64,000 bases of DNA from Bradyrhizobium diversitatis (GTDB lineage Bacteria > Pseudomonadota > Alphaproteobacteria > Rhizobiales > Xanthobacteraceae), in the NCBI RefSeq assembly GCF_016031635.1, contig NZ_JACEGD010000007.1, positions 124,001 to 188,000 of the forward strand, in the 5' to 3' direction. Positions within the stretch are counted from its first letter, which is position 1; every line of letters begins with the position of its first letter. This document shows positions 17,510 through 27,038 of the stretch, piece by piece. The position numbers and the translations under genes are program-made. Below the pieces are notes generated by a model. It saw nothing but the letters and a program-made list of their open reading frames with translations. It was not told where the DNA came from and made no database searches.

Positions 17510-18510
17510 TTACTCAGGAAACGCATTCCTGTAACTCGCCTCGACCTTGGCGATTTCATCGTCGGTCAGTTTGGCGAATTCTTTTTCCCGGCCACGTTTC
17601 GACAGAACACCCGTGTTCCGGCGCAGGAAGCGAAACAATAGGTCGATGGTGCCGTCCGGCATGTCGACGATCTCCGTCACGCTACGCCTGAAGGTGTCGT
17701 AAGCTTCCAGATATCTGGCTTCCGCCGGCAAATCGATATCGATCGTCCTTGCCACGCATTCATAAAGGAATTCGGCGTGAGGCGTGGCGTCGAAAAAGCG
17801 ATAGAAATCGGCCGTCTCGTTGAGGACGCGAACATTCCCTTTGTCTGTCGGCTCCCATTTGATGAAGGGCAGCCGGCGGACCGAATAGCTTTCAAGAGTG
17901 CGCCGGTAATCGTTGATGTGATCCAAGATAGCGGCGGACACTGGAAACACCATACCGGGCGGATTGAAGCCGCGTTCCGCCAAAACATGATGGATCAGAT
18001 ATCGGTGCAGGCGGCCATTGCCGTCCACAAATGGGTGAATATAGATAAACCCGAAGGCGAGGATGGCGGCGGCAAGGACCGCGTCCAGATCCGGCGCTGT
18101 CTTGCGGTCGAACGCGACCAGCCCCTCGATCAAGGACGGCAGGTCCTCGTGCCTTGCGCTGACATGGTCCGGCAAGGGCGTGCCCGAGTCGCGGTCCCGG
18201 TCGCCCACAAAGCCCCCCTCGTTGCGCAGGCCCAGCAGCACAAAGCGATCGTCGCCGATGACGATGCGCTGCAGGCGCAGCAGTTCGTCGAGGTCGATCG
18301 GCTTGCGCCCGGCTTCGCCAATGGCTCTGCCCCAGCGTTGAATGCGCTCCTGCGGCGGATGCTCGCCTTCGATCTCAAAGCTTGAGCGCGAGTCCTTTAA
18401 CAGGCCGTGCGCGCCAGCACGTCGGCGGCCAAGTCGGCGATAACCTCACGTGCGCGCGCCGGCAGGTTGCGTTTGGTGAATTCACGTAAGGTCTCTGTCC
18501 GGAAGATCAT
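17510..18510 (-). pseudogene. Fic-family protein with N-terminal frameshift
   Basis: The open part (to about 18400) carries the full Fic core: SSFEIEGEHPPQERIQRWG upstream, then FIYIHPFVDGNGRLHRYLIHH, i.e. the HPFxDGNGRxxR AMP-transfer motif, and a C-terminal helical region. Fic enzymes usually AMPylate proteins; SSFEIEGE sits where the inhibitory (S/T)xxxE(G/N) helix lies. Upstream, a second frame starting at ATG 18510 gives MIFRTETLREFTKRN followed by LPARAREVIADLAADVLA, the expected Fic N-terminus, then stops. A shift of one base near 18405 joins the two into a protein of about 330 residues. So the gene is frameshifted, or begins at an internal start and lacks about 30 residues. Confidence 0.75.
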
Positions 18511-19330
18511 CGGGCAGAAGGACCGGAAACGATCTTAGCGGCGCACGAGGACGCGCCTCCTTAATTCTCCGCGGAAACGTCAGCTGCGCGCGCAAGACGC
18601 CTACATTCACATGATTCTTAACGTGTGCCGCCTAAAGCCGCTCGCGCTCGCATAACTCTCTCGTTCGTCAGCTGGCGGTCAGCTACGCTGACTATGACCC
18701 GTCACCGGCTTCATCAGCCTTGGGCGCAACGCATCACTGAGAGGAACCCGACTCACCATGAACCGCCGAACCGGCCGCTACTTCCACTTCAGATGGCGCG
18801 CGAGCGATGCAGCCGAGCTTGTTCGTTGGGGATTCCGACGAACGGAACCGGATCGGACCAAGGTAGAGTGTCTAAAACGCCATGCCGAGCTGTGAGAGGT
18901 TTCGAAGCAGTCGAAGTGATCCTCCGTGGATCTGGCAATTCGCCCGCAGGCTGCCCAGCGAGAACATCATCTCGGTCGACCGCGGAGTTCAGCCAGGACG
19001 AACCCGCTCTGTGATGTTCCAGTCTCTCGACATGAGCCGAGCTGACTTCCAGCCTGGTGCTGCAAAAGCCTGATCGTCTGGCTGCGCGCAACACCGGCCG
19101 CTGAGGAGCGGGAACGAGCCGACGAGACACTTATCGCGGCACTCTCGGGCAACAATCGAGTCCGAAAACCAGGCGCGGCGCCGCATGAGACTTCTCAGTG
19201 GACATGTGACGTCTGATGATCGCATCGGAGCTTGTCAACACCCGGATCGTGACCGGTCGCGGCTCGCGCTTGCTCTGGCCGACGAGTTCGGGCCATCAAC
19301 CGACAATTGAAGCACACAAATAGGAGATGA
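18511..19330. other. Intergenic stretch, no supported gene
   Basis: About 820 bp with shadow frames only. A weak RpoN-like string (TGGCAATTCGCCCGC, about 18936-18950, plus strand) matches GG-N10-GC but not the rest of the consensus; I give it little weight. Confidence 0.35.
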
Positions 19331-19495
19331 ATGATGCACTGGCGCACACCAAGACTACACCTGAGTGAGGGCGACGGCTATTTATCTCCTGATGCCTCCC
19401 AGCCCCTAAGGACCTCGAATCGATGGCCGCTCGCGGCACTTAGCCTCAGCTTGATGCTTTGGGGCGCTCTCTTGCTCTTCGCCACGTTCTCGTGA
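19331..19495 (+). CDS. Small membrane protein, MMHWR family copy 1 (54 aa)
   Basis: Starts MMHWRTPRLHLSEGDG and ends with one hydrophobic segment (PLAALSLSLMLWGALLLFATF). TAGGAG lies four bases upstream of the ATG, a good ribosome site. A second gene at 41766 encodes a protein with the same start (MMHWREPR) and the same plan: polar, Arg-rich N-terminus and C-terminal membrane helix. The shared start, length and topology of two separate loci support both being real. No function is known to me. Confidence 0.55.
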   Translation: MMHWRTPRLHLSEGDGYLSPDASQPLRTSNRWPLAALSLSLMLWGALLLFATFS

Positions 19496-19961
19496 GCGCC
19501 ATGCCACCCGCCGGCTCTCGGCCGGCGCTCCCGGCTTGCCTGCACGGGCAAGCATGCTCGATGGATCGAGATATTAGCCACGTTTCGAGTTCAACGACAC
19601 GCCCCCTTCAGCGCCACAAAGCGCATGTGCGTTTCACAAGCACATCTTTGGTTCCAGGACTGGCTCGTGCTTCGCGCAATGCAGTTGCCGACACAATTCG
19701 CAGCTAGACGCGATCGTGATCTGTAAGATGGGCGATGGCGTTTTGCGCGAGAACAAGGCGGCCGCAGTTCAGGTGTCGTAGTTTGGATTGGTCCCGGGTG
19801 CCACGCCCTGAGCTGCGCTATTCTGGTTGCGAGGTCACCCACAGCCGGGCCGTTTTCCTGTTCACCCGGGCCCAGCAGCATGGGGCAGATATGCGCACCA
19901 TCACTTTCCTCTGCCCGATCATGGCAACCGGATCGAGGTGGTGACGTTTCCGCAGAAATGA
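19496..19961. other. Intergenic stretch, nothing recognised
   Basis: Contains a GC hairpin (GCCGGCTCTCGGCCGGC, about 19509-19525) right after the small membrane gene, without a T-run. No other supported feature. Confidence 0.4.
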
Positions 19962-20567
19962 TTACAGCTTGCGCGCGATGTCCGGGGCGAGTTGCTTTTC
20001 CGCCTCGGCGATCTGGGCAGCCGCCGATTTCAGCTTCGGCAGAACATCCTCGACGCGATCGGCCTTGAGGATATCGACGGAAAAGCCGGTGCGGATGAAC
20101 TCGATCTGGCGCATGTGCGACAGCAGCAAGAACAGTGGCTCCCAGAAATTGTCGATGTTGGCGAGCAGGACGGGCTTGGCGTGACGGCCGAGCTGCTTCC
20201 AGGTCAATTGCTCGACCAGCTCCTCCAGCGTACCGACGCCGCCCGGCAGCGCCACGAAGGCGTCGGAGCGTTCGAACATCAGCCGCTTGCGCTCGTGCAT
20301 ATCGGGGGTGACGATCATCTCCTGCACACGGGTCAGCGCGTTCTCGCGCAGCCGCAGGAAGTCGGGGATGATACCGGTGACAGTGCCGCCGTGATCGAGC
20401 ACGGAGGTTGCGACCGCGCCCATTAGGCCGAGCGAGCCGCCGCCATAGACCAGGCGGATGTTGTTCTCGGCGAGCGCCTTGCCGAACGCCTTGGCGCCTT
20501 CGGTGAAGCGGGGATTGGTTCCGGGGCCGGAGCCGCAATAGACGCAGACGGTTTTGATCGTGCTCAT
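19962..20567 (-). CDS. LOG-type cytokinin riboside 5'-monophosphate phosphoribohydrolase
   Basis: A 201-residue LOG/lysine-decarboxylase-like protein. It has VCVYCGSGPG at the start, LVYGGGSLGLMGAVA, the signature PGGVGTLEELVE (LOG motif PGGxGTxxE) and HERKRLMFERSDAFVALPGG with the conserved MxxRK-like Arg. The enzyme releases active cytokinin base from its ribotide in one step, so this gene may supply cytokinin. Starting at MSTIKTV (20567) matches the family; three more residues are possible upstream. It lies 304 bp downstream of fixR on the same strand but is probably transcribed separately. Confidence 0.9.
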   Translation of the reverse strand: MSTIKTVCVYCGSGPGTNPRFTEGAKAFGKALAENNIRLVYGGGSLGLMGAVATSVLDHGGTVTGIIPDFLRLRENALTRVQEMIVTPDMHERKRLMFERSDAFVALPGGVGTLEELVEQLTWKQLGRHAKPVLLANIDNFWEPLFLLLSHMRQIEFIRTGFSVDILKADRVEDVLPKLKSAAAQIAEAEKQLAPDIARKL

Positions 20568-20871
20568 TGGTGCCATGGCATTGCAGCGAAGTCTTTCGTT
20601 GGTCCAAGGTGTTGCGATGAATGACGGGAGCCAATTTGCATCCTAACCCGCAAGCTTTGCGGAGACGGGCTCCTGATCGCAAACGGCGCTCTTCGGCAAC
20701 GCGACCGCAAGAGCAAGTGCAAATGTGTTGCACCTTCGTCTCGCGCAACAGATATCCTGACCAGATTTTCGACCAAAATTCCTTGACGTGTCCCTTTGCA
20801 GTTTCCATCGCCGGTCGCCGACAGAGAGAGACAAGCTTGTGTCGTACACTTATTGGTTCATGTCCAGTCAA
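20568..20871. other. Gap between fixR and LOG gene
   Basis: About 300 bp; no gene or terminator recognised. Confidence 0.4.
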
Positions 20872-21708
20872 TCAGAGGTGTTGGCCACCATTAATCGGAA
20901 CTTCGACGCCGGTGATATAACTGGCGTCATCCGAGCACAGGAAGAAGATGAGTTTAGCTACCTCTTCAGGGGTCCCCACCCGGCGCAGTGGAATGTTCGG
21001 TACGACCCGTGCCTCCGTATCCGGTGACAAAATGTCCGTCTTGATCTCGCCCGGGGCGATCGCATTCACACGAATTCCATGCGGCGCATAGTCGTGAGCC
21101 ATCTCGCGTGTGAGACACGCAAGAGCAGCTTTCGAGGTCGCGTATGCGCTGCCGGCGAAAGGGTGCACCCGCGAGCCTGCGATAGAAGTCACGTTGACGA
21201 TTGATCCAGACGCGGCTTTCAATTCGGCAAAGAGCCCTTGCGCAAGCAGAATTGGAGCCACCAAATTGAGATGGAATACATCCATCCAGGTCTCGATCGA
21301 GGTCGCCAACGATGTTAGTCGTGCGCCGCTCGACGTCTTTGGTGACATCGCTGCATTGTTGATCAGGGCGTGCAACGGCGCGCCCGCGAGGCGCTCTTTG
21401 ACGTCGGCGACGGCGCGCGGCAGCAAGCGATGGTCGCTGAGGTCAAGCTGGATATGATTATTGGATGCGGCCTCCCAAGGGCATCGCCGAGCCTCGATCG
21501 GTTGGCGCGCACAAGAAATGATACGCCACCCGGCTTCCGAAAACAGCTTTCCGGTGGCGTAACCTATCCCACGCGATGCTCCGGTCAGGAGCAGCGTCTT
21601 TCGTTCTCTCCGCCGGGCGCGTGCCTTCTCGGATTTGATTGAACTGCCCTCGTTGTCAACCGACATTGGTCTGGCGACCGCATCCTTGTTCGGCAGATCG
21701 GCCCTCAA
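20872..21708 (-). CDS. fixR: FixR, short-chain dehydrogenase of the nif regulatory locus
   Basis: A 278-residue SDR protein of the length of B. japonicum FixR. It has the NAD(P)-binding TGASRGIGYATGKLFSEAG, NNA at the end of strand 4, catalytic Ser (VNVTSIAGS), YATSK (the YxxxK pair) and PINGGQHL at the C-terminus. The blocks GWRIISCARQP, GSRVHPFAG, HGIRVNAIAPGEI and VVPNIPLRRVGTPEEVAK agree with what I remember of FixR. FixR is dispensable for fixation in B. japonicum, where it is the first gene of fixR-nifA. Here nifA lies 27 kb away at 48139, so the operon is split. A GG-N10-GC element lies 37 bp upstream. Confidence 0.88.
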   Translation of the reverse strand: MRADLPNKDAVARPMSVDNEGSSIKSEKARARRRERKTLLLTGASRGIGYATGKLFSEAGWRIISCARQPIEARRCPWEAASNNHIQLDLSDHRLLPRAVADVKERLAGAPLHALINNAAMSPKTSSGARLTSLATSIETWMDVFHLNLVAPILLAQGLFAELKAASGSIVNVTSIAGSRVHPFAGSAYATSKAALACLTREMAHDYAPHGIRVNAIAPGEIKTDILSPDTEARVVPNIPLRRVGTPEEVAKLIFFLCSDDASYITGVEVPINGGQHL

Positions 21709-21744
21709 ACACGCCTCCTATCAGATTACGCTCAAACTACTTGC

Positions 21745-21760
21745 TGCACGAATTGGGCCA
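21745..21760 (-). promoter_or_regulatory. Possible RpoN (-24/-12) promoter of fixR
   Basis: On the minus strand TGGCCCAATTCGTGCA keeps the GG-N10-GC spacing of RpoN promoters; the -12 element is GTGC rather than TTGC, so the match is imperfect. It ends 37 bp before fixR, a natural place for it. B. japonicum fixR-nifA is known to use overlapping RpoN and housekeeping promoters. Confidence 0.45.
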
Positions 21761-22169
21761 TCTCTATCAACAGAGTGATTCACGCCGATTGCGAAGCTAA
21801 GCCCTGTGGTTTACGACCTGCTTGGCGCGTTCCAGACATCAATTCCGTTGGCTTTCCGACAACGGCAACGCGAGGACCGCGCCACAGGACCTTCGCTCTC
21901 TTCGCACACAGCTGCGCAAAGCTTCGTTCAGTAGATCTGGGCTGAAAGCGTGAGGGAAGGTGCTGCCGATATTGAATGCCGCCGCACGCGGTTCGTCCCG
22001 ACCCTCAAGGAGTCATCAGCAACAGGAGGGATGATGCACCCATCCGGCGAATGGTGCATACCAATTCAAGACGCCCGCACGCTGGCAACCCGAGCGGTCC
22101 ATGCTGCTCTTGCAGCAGCTTCCACCAGCGGGTATTCGAGCGCAGGCGCCGCGGTATAGCAAGCCATTC
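21761..22169. other. Upstream region of fixR
   Basis: About 400 bp with no gene. I looked for TGT-N10-ACA NifA sites and found none that was perfect. Confidence 0.4.
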
Positions 22170-22917
22170 TCAGGCGTCAGCAGACTCAAAGTACCTTGCG
22201 TAAGGCTCCTCTTTGAATTGGCGACGCAAGTCATCGCAATTCTCTACGGCTTAGTCTAGCGGTCGCACTTCCTGGCGCTGACGTTTGGCGCGACCGGAAA
22301 CAGGCCTCACATGAAGCCCGAGGAACTCCCAAACCAATTCCAAGCACAGGTGCGGCTCGCGAAGACGCCTCTCATACTTCGGCTCAAGGATGTTGGTCGA
22401 AGCGAACGACGGCCTGATCCGGTCGAGGAACTCAGCGGTGGTCTCGAAGTAGGTTTCGCGTGTGCTGAGGCTTAGGCTGACGAGCGGCGTTGGCTTGCCG
22501 GCGCTATCAGAGCCGTATTTCAGCCATTCACCGGTTTGCCTCGCCTGCATAAGTGAGCGGAGCGATTCCAGCGGATTTCTACGGCACACGACGGCCCTAA
22601 GGCGCGGGCCACGGGCCAGCTCAGCCATCGTCCCCCCGGACGGTCATAAAACTGCGGTTCATTGGTCTTGCACCCAACATGAGTCACGTCGATTTTGCCG
22701 CTCCGCGTTGGATAACGCGAGTAGGCACACACCAGAAGCTCACGATCGGTACGTAGAAGCCGCGTCTTGTCGGGCCAATTTGGATCATGCTCATTGAGAA
22801 ATTCCCAATGGCTCACCACGTTTGGATGTTCATTGAGTAATTCTTCCAGATAGTGGATGCCGCTCCTCGAATCGCGAGGATGACGAATGGCTCAGGCGAT
22901 CGTTCCGACTTCAACAT
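22170..22917 (-). pseudogene. nodH: nodH, Nod-factor sulfotransferase, broken by two frameshifts and a stop
   Basis: Joining three frames gives the whole NodH protein. The start is ATG 22917 (MLKSERSPEPFVILAIR); after a shift near 22850 it reads HYLEELLNEHPNVVSHWEF, NWPDKTRLLRTDRELL and VTHVGCKTNEPQF. After a shift near 22635 it reads VVCRRNPLESLRSLMQARQT, YFETTAEFLDRI and QEVRPLD. There a TAA stop at 22251 interrupts, followed in frame by DLRRQFKEEPYARYFE to a final TGA at 22170. The combined length of about 249 codons equals that of intact NodH. NodH adds sulfate from PAPS to the reducing end of the Nod factor. Three independent lesions mean it is inactive. It follows nodJ on the same strand, so it was once the end of this nod operon. 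Confidence 0.9.
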
Positions 22918-23104
22918 CGTGACAGCTCCTGATCGAGTCGGTCGAGACAGTCCGGCCTCTAACCAGTAAGACCAGGTTAGCCCATACGTGATACTATCGA
23001 TCTATCAGGCTGATATATCGGCGAGATACGAGCATCCTTGCCGCTGGCTTCCACACCAGCCACTTTCCGCAGAACTGATTCACACTATGTCGGGCATGGT
23101 TTGT

Positions 23105-23893
23105 TCAACGCATCAGCCGGCGGCGAAGCAGCAAAGCCGATACGACGAACGCAACAATAGTGTATATGCAAAGTACGCCAACATGCAGGCCGACGCTGCT
23201 GGCGTCCCGGTCCAGCATTGCCGGCCGAATGAGGTCAATCGAATGTGCTAGCGGCAACGCCTCTGCTACGCGCTGCAGCGCGATGGGCAGTTGGGTTACG
23301 GGAAAGATCGCGCCGCACAGGTACATCATGGGTGTGAGAAAGAGAGTCTGATAAAACACGAAGTAGTCGTAACTGGGCGCGAGCGCTATCACGACCATGG
23401 CGAGGCTGGCGAAGGCAACACCAGTGAGCGCGATAGCTGGCAGCGCGTAAGGGATGGACGGCCAAGCCGCATAGCCCAGCGCAGCGGCTACAATCGTAAT
23501 TCCTGTCCCTGCCAGAACGGCCTTTGTCGCTGCCCACGCCAATTCACCGAGAACGACGTCGCCAAGTGTGAGCTCCGTGCAAAGGATCGCATCCCAGGTG
23601 CGCTGGGCGTGCATCCGAGCGAAGGCCCCATACACGGTTTCAAAGGTCGCGGAAATCATCGCGCTTGTTGCGACCATCCCGGCTGCCAGAAAGGCGATGT
23701 ATGAAATGCCATCGACTTGGCCGATCATCAGACCCAGGCCGAATCCGAGACCGAACAAGGCGCTCATGGGCTCGGCGAGGTTGCCAAGCAGCGATGCCAG
23801 CGCCGCTTTGCGCCAAGCCATATAATTGCGTCGCCATACGGCGCTCCAGTTCCACGCATTGGCGGGCAGAGCCGCCGCATACTGCTCCCACAT
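23105..23893 (-). CDS. nodJ: NodJ, Nod-factor ABC export permease
   Basis: A 262-residue ABC-2 type permease with six hydrophobic segments, of the normal NodJ length. Typical stretches are [28 protein letters not shown] at the start, [21 protein letters not shown], and [16 protein letters not shown]. Together with NodI it moves lipochitooligosaccharides across the inner membrane. ATG at 23893 lies three bases after the nodI stop, so it is transcribed with nodI. The broken nodH follows 188 bp downstream. Confidence 0.95.
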   Translation of the reverse strand: MWEQYAAALPANAWNWSAVWRRNYMAWRKAALASLLGNLAEPMSALFGLGFGLGLMIGQVDGISYIAFLAAGMVATSAMISATFETVYGAFARMHAQRTWDAILCTELTLGDVVLGELAWAATKAVLAGTGITIVAAALGYAAWPSIPYALPAIALTGVAFASLAMVVIALAPSYDYFVFYQTLFLTPMMYLCGAIFPVTQLPIALQRVAEALPLAHSIDLIRPAMLDRDASSVGLHVGVLCIYTIVAFVVSALLLRRRLMR

Positions 23894-23896
23894 CGT

Positions 23897-24919
23897 TCAG
23901 TCCCTCATCTCCCGTCCGGTCAGCCGCAAGAAGACATCCTCAAGGTTCGGTGGCCGCTGAAGCACACGAAGACCGGTCCGCCCACGCAGCCGTGCGAGCA
24001 CCTGCTCTGGATCCGGCGCATAGCAAAAGAGCGTCTCGCCGCTGATTTCGGTGCGTTGAGCGAGCGGCTTGACGAGTGCGCAGAGCTCGTTCGGGTCACC
24101 ACCGTAGACCTCTATGACTGGGCAACCGATCTGTTCGTCGATCAATGTGTGTGGCGGCCCTTCAGCGATCTTGCGTCCTGCCTCGAGGACGCACAGGCGA
24201 TCGCACAATCGCTCCGCCTCCTCCATGAAGTGAGTCGTCAAAAGGATGGTCTTGCCGCGCGACAGCAGCGCGCGCAGCCGCTCCCAAATCAAATGCCGCG
24301 CATGCGGATCGAGCCCCGTGGTCGGCTCATCCAAGATAAGGATCTCTGGATCGTTGATGAGCGCTCGCGCCAGCGTAAGACGCCGCTTCATGCCACCTGA
24401 CAGTTCGGTCACCCGCGCGTCCGCCTTGCTCTCAAGGCGAGCAAACTCAAGAAGGGACGGCGTGATCTTCTCGACATCCTTTGCTGTCATCCCGAAATAG
24501 CGCCCGAACACCAGCAGGTTTTCGCGTACGGTGAACTCGAGATCAAGATTATCAGCTTGTGGAACGACACCGATGCGCCTGCGCGCCAATCGAGCGCGTG
24601 CCGGCACTTTCTCGCCGAGCACAGTTATCTTGCCAGCCTCGGGCGAGGACATCCCGAGAATCAAACGCGCAATCGTGCTCTTGCCCGCACCGTTCGGTCC
24701 CAACAGGCCGAAGCACTCTCCCGATGCCACCGTGAACGACAGCTGGTCGACGACCACCTTCTCGCCATAGGACTTTTTCACGGCCGTGAAATCGATCGCC
24801 ACGTTCGACACGCGCTCGGCCCCCCTGTCAGCCGGCGTGACCGGCGCCGGCTCCATCGCGATTGTTCGCCTCGAGATTGGCGCTGCTTCGACGCGGCCGA
24901 GCATTCTTCTATTCCTCAT
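23897..24919 (-). CDS. nodI: NodI, Nod-factor ABC export ATPase
   Basis: An ABC ATPase with Walker [10 protein letters not shown], signature [10 protein letters not shown], Walker [23 protein letters not shown] and the switch His in [10 protein letters not shown]. The NodI-specific tail [18 protein letters not shown] is present. It pairs with NodJ to export Nod factor. The open frame gives 340 residues; NodI proteins are about 305, and the GTG at 24811 (reading [15 protein letters not shown]) would give 304 and may be the true start. A 116-bp gap separates it from nodS, where nodU lies in B. japonicum; nodU is absent here. Confidence 0.94.
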   Translation of the reverse strand: MRNRRMLGRVEAAPISRRTIAMEPAPVTPADRGAERVSNVAIDFTAVKKSYGEKVVVDQLSFTVASGECFGLLGPNGAGKSTIARLILGMSSPEAGKITVLGEKVPARARLARRRIGVVPQADNLDLEFTVRENLLVFGRYFGMTAKDVEKITPSLLEFARLESKADARVTELSGGMKRRLTLARALINDPEILILDEPTTGLDPHARHLIWERLRALLSRGKTILLTTHFMEEAERLCDRLCVLEAGRKIAEGPPHTLIDEQIGCPVIEVYGGDPNELCALVKPLAQRTEISGETLFCYAPDPEQVLARLRGRTGLRVLQRPPNLEDVFLRLTGREMRD

Positions 24920-24997
24920 GCTATAATTCGTCGGCGCGGCCAGCTCGCTGATCCGCCTTCAACTATCGCAATGCGATCCGTCTGCGATACGACAACT

Positions 24998-25017
24998 CTG
25001 ACATAGTGATATGTCAG
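24998..25017. repeat. Perfect 8-bp inverted repeat between nodS and nodI
   Basis: CTGACATA and TATGTCAG flank GTGA. There is no T-run, so it is not a classical terminator. It sits exactly where nodU would be expected and may be a scar, an mRNA-processing hairpin or a target-site remnant. Confidence 0.5.
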
Positions 25018-25035
25018 CCTGCAAAAACGGATTGC

Positions 25036-25638
25036 TTATGCAGCCGGCCTCTGAAAGCTGGCGATCAAGCAATCTTCGTTATCCGACTCACCTTGGCATT
25101 GGATACGATCGACCTCGACCAGCGCTTCATTCAACATGGCGATGACCGTCTCTGCACCGGCCACGTGACCCCAGCGTCGGCAGATATGGTCGCGCGCCGA
25201 TCCGAACACCACAAGCCCGCCTGGCGCGAGCATTCCTACCAGGTTGTCGACTGCTGTGCGCATCTCCAGCGTGTCGCTGAGGTAATAGAGGACTTCTGCT
25301 ACAACAATAAGGTCGAACCGCTCTGGTGGTGAAAAGTGTTGGAGGTCGGCGACTTTCCAGCCGATGTGTGACCATCTCTCCGTCCGGGAACGTGCGCGGC
25401 TGATGGCCTGCGGCACGACGTCGACGACCGTGAGCCGTTTGCAGTGAGGCGCGAGCATCTCGGTGAAAGCGCCGGCAGCGCACCCAACTTCCAACGCGCT
25501 TGTGATGCCTTGGCGGGAGAGCGACATCCGAAGCATTTGCGTGTATCGCTCCCGCTCGAACGGATTCGCGTCCAGACGCCACGGATCATCGGCGACCAAT
25601 TCTCGTTCCAGCAACTCATAGTTCTTGTCTAGGCTCAC
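25036..25638 (-). CDS. nodS: NodS, Nod-factor N-methyltransferase
   Basis: A 200-residue SAM-dependent methyltransferase, the family length. Its motif I is ALEVGCAAGAFTEML, with RLTVVDVVPQAI, FDLIVVAEVLYYLSD and MLAPGGLVVFGSARD following. N-terminal MSLDKNYELLERELVADDPWR and SARDHICRRWGHVAGAETVIAML are NodS signatures. It methylates the free amine of the chitooligosaccharide that NodB exposes, before NodA acylates it. GTG start at 25638, 50 bp after nodC on the same strand. Confidence 0.95.
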   Translation of the reverse strand: MSLDKNYELLERELVADDPWRLDANPFERERYTQMLRMSLSRQGITSALEVGCAAGAFTEMLAPHCKRLTVVDVVPQAISRARSRTERWSHIGWKVADLQHFSPPERFDLIVVAEVLYYLSDTLEMRTAVDNLVGMLAPGGLVVFGSARDHICRRWGHVAGAETVIAMLNEALVEVDRIQCQGESDNEDCLIASFQRPAA

Positions 25639-25688
25639 GAGCTTTTCACCTCTTTGACGCGCACAGTCAGACGTCGCCTCCAGGCCTG

Positions 25689-27023
25689 TCAGGTTCCGTC
25701 GACGTCAAACGCATGTGCACGTGTCGCCGTTTCGCCCATCGATGGTGCAATACCCGAATGGCCTGTGGCATCTAACCTGGCGCTCTGCCTCGGCGCGCTG
25801 GCCTGGCCTTCACCTGACTCTGGCATATTGGCGACCTTGCGCGACAACCAGTCGCTGTTGCTCAATGTACACAACGCATATGCCTTCACAGGAAGTAACA
25901 GGAACATGCTGATCGGCTTGTGCAGAGCGAAAGCGAGAAAGCGAAGCTGTCGGGTACGAAATGCTGCCAGGCTGCAGCGAACCATGGTCATCGACGCGAT
26001 GATCAGGACTGTCGGCCACGGAAACTCGCTCGTCAGTGCGATTTGCGCAAGCGCGGTCAGTATTGAAGCGCCGAGCAGAAGCGGAAGGAGGTTTTGCCCG
26101 ACAATGTCCAGCGTGATGTAGAAGTCGAGGCTTGCCAGCAGGGGTAGCGCAAGCGCCGTGTCCCGGAAGGTACTCCGTGCCCACCGCAATTGCTGACGCA
26201 GATATGGCACCAGCCTATCCGGAACGACGGTTGCTGCGATCGCGTCAGGAACGTATTCCGTTCGAAATCCGGCCGCGAGCATCAGGATCGTGAGATGGCG
26301 ATCCTCGCCGAAGTCGCTTGGCTTACCTCGAAAATACTGCGTCTCGTACTCATGGAGGACCAAATCGAGCGCCGATCGGCGATACATGGCGCACGGGCCA
26401 CAGCAACACAAGACGGCTCCGAAGCGAGCTTCCGCCAAACGCTCTTCATTGCAGGCGAGCCAGTACTCCATATCTATCAGCCTGGTCAGCCAAGTGCCGC
26501 TTCGATTGCTGGCTGTGAGCTGCCCCATAACAGCGCCAACGGCTGGATTTTGCATCTTCCGTACAAGCCTGGTCAGCACGTCGACGGCGATCGTCGTATC
26601 AGAATCGACGTTGAGAACCAAATCGCCGGACGAGCGGTGCAGCGCTGCAATTTGCGCTTTGCGCTTGCCAACGTTCTTTCCCAGCCACATGAAATTGAAC
26701 CGTGGATCATCCGTGTAGGCGTCCTGTACAGGCCACAGGTATTTACGATTTTCGGAGCCATCATCTACCACGTACACCCGCACTTGCCCTTCGTAGTCTT
26801 GGCTTGCGATCGACTCCAGGCACGCCGACAGCGTGCGCGGGTCCTCGTTAAAGCAGGGAACGATCACATCGACGCTCGGCAGCGGGCCGGCCTCTGAAGC
26901 GTAGTCAGTCGGGGACGGCACCTCTGTTCGGAGCGCGTTGCGGGTCTGCACGCTCCTGTAGATGGCGGACAGCAGGGCATAGGACGACACGGCGAGAACG
27001 CTTGTTGTGGCAAGCAGATTCAT
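25689..27023 (-). CDS. nodC: NodC, N-acetylglucosaminyltransferase (chitin oligomer synthase)
   Basis: A 444-residue family-2 glycosyltransferase. It has VDVIVPCFNEDP, the DSD metal motif (LVLNVDSDTTI), the acid-base Asp in FGEDRHLT and the QxxRW motif in LRQQLRWARS, with membrane segments at the N-terminus and after 300. NodC joins UDP-GlcNAc units from the non-reducing end and fixes the backbone length. The N-terminus MNLLATTSVLAVSSYALLS is typical. It begins 15 bp after nodB and belongs to the nodABC operon. Confidence 0.96.
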   Translation of the reverse strand: MNLLATTSVLAVSSYALLSAIYRSVQTRNALRTEVPSPTDYASEAGPLPSVDVIVPCFNEDPRTLSACLESIASQDYEGQVRVYVVDDGSENRKYLWPVQDAYTDDPRFNFMWLGKNVGKRKAQIAALHRSSGDLVLNVDSDTTIAVDVLTRLVRKMQNPAVGAVMGQLTASNRSGTWLTRLIDMEYWLACNEERLAEARFGAVLCCCGPCAMYRRSALDLVLHEYETQYFRGKPSDFGEDRHLTILMLAAGFRTEYVPDAIAATVVPDRLVPYLRQQLRWARSTFRDTALALPLLASLDFYITLDIVGQNLLPLLLGASILTALAQIALTSEFPWPTVLIIASMTMVRCSLAAFRTRQLRFLAFALHKPISMFLLLPVKAYALCTLSNSDWLSRKVANMPESGEGQASAPRQSARLDATGHSGIAPSMGETATRAHAFDVDGT

Positions 27024-27038
27024 GGGGGCGGCTCTTTT

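Noticed and set aside
19676..19690. CGGCAACTGCATTGC on the minus strand, GG-N10-GC RpoN-like
   Set aside because: Weak outside the GG and GC; no terminator or gene downstream to support it.
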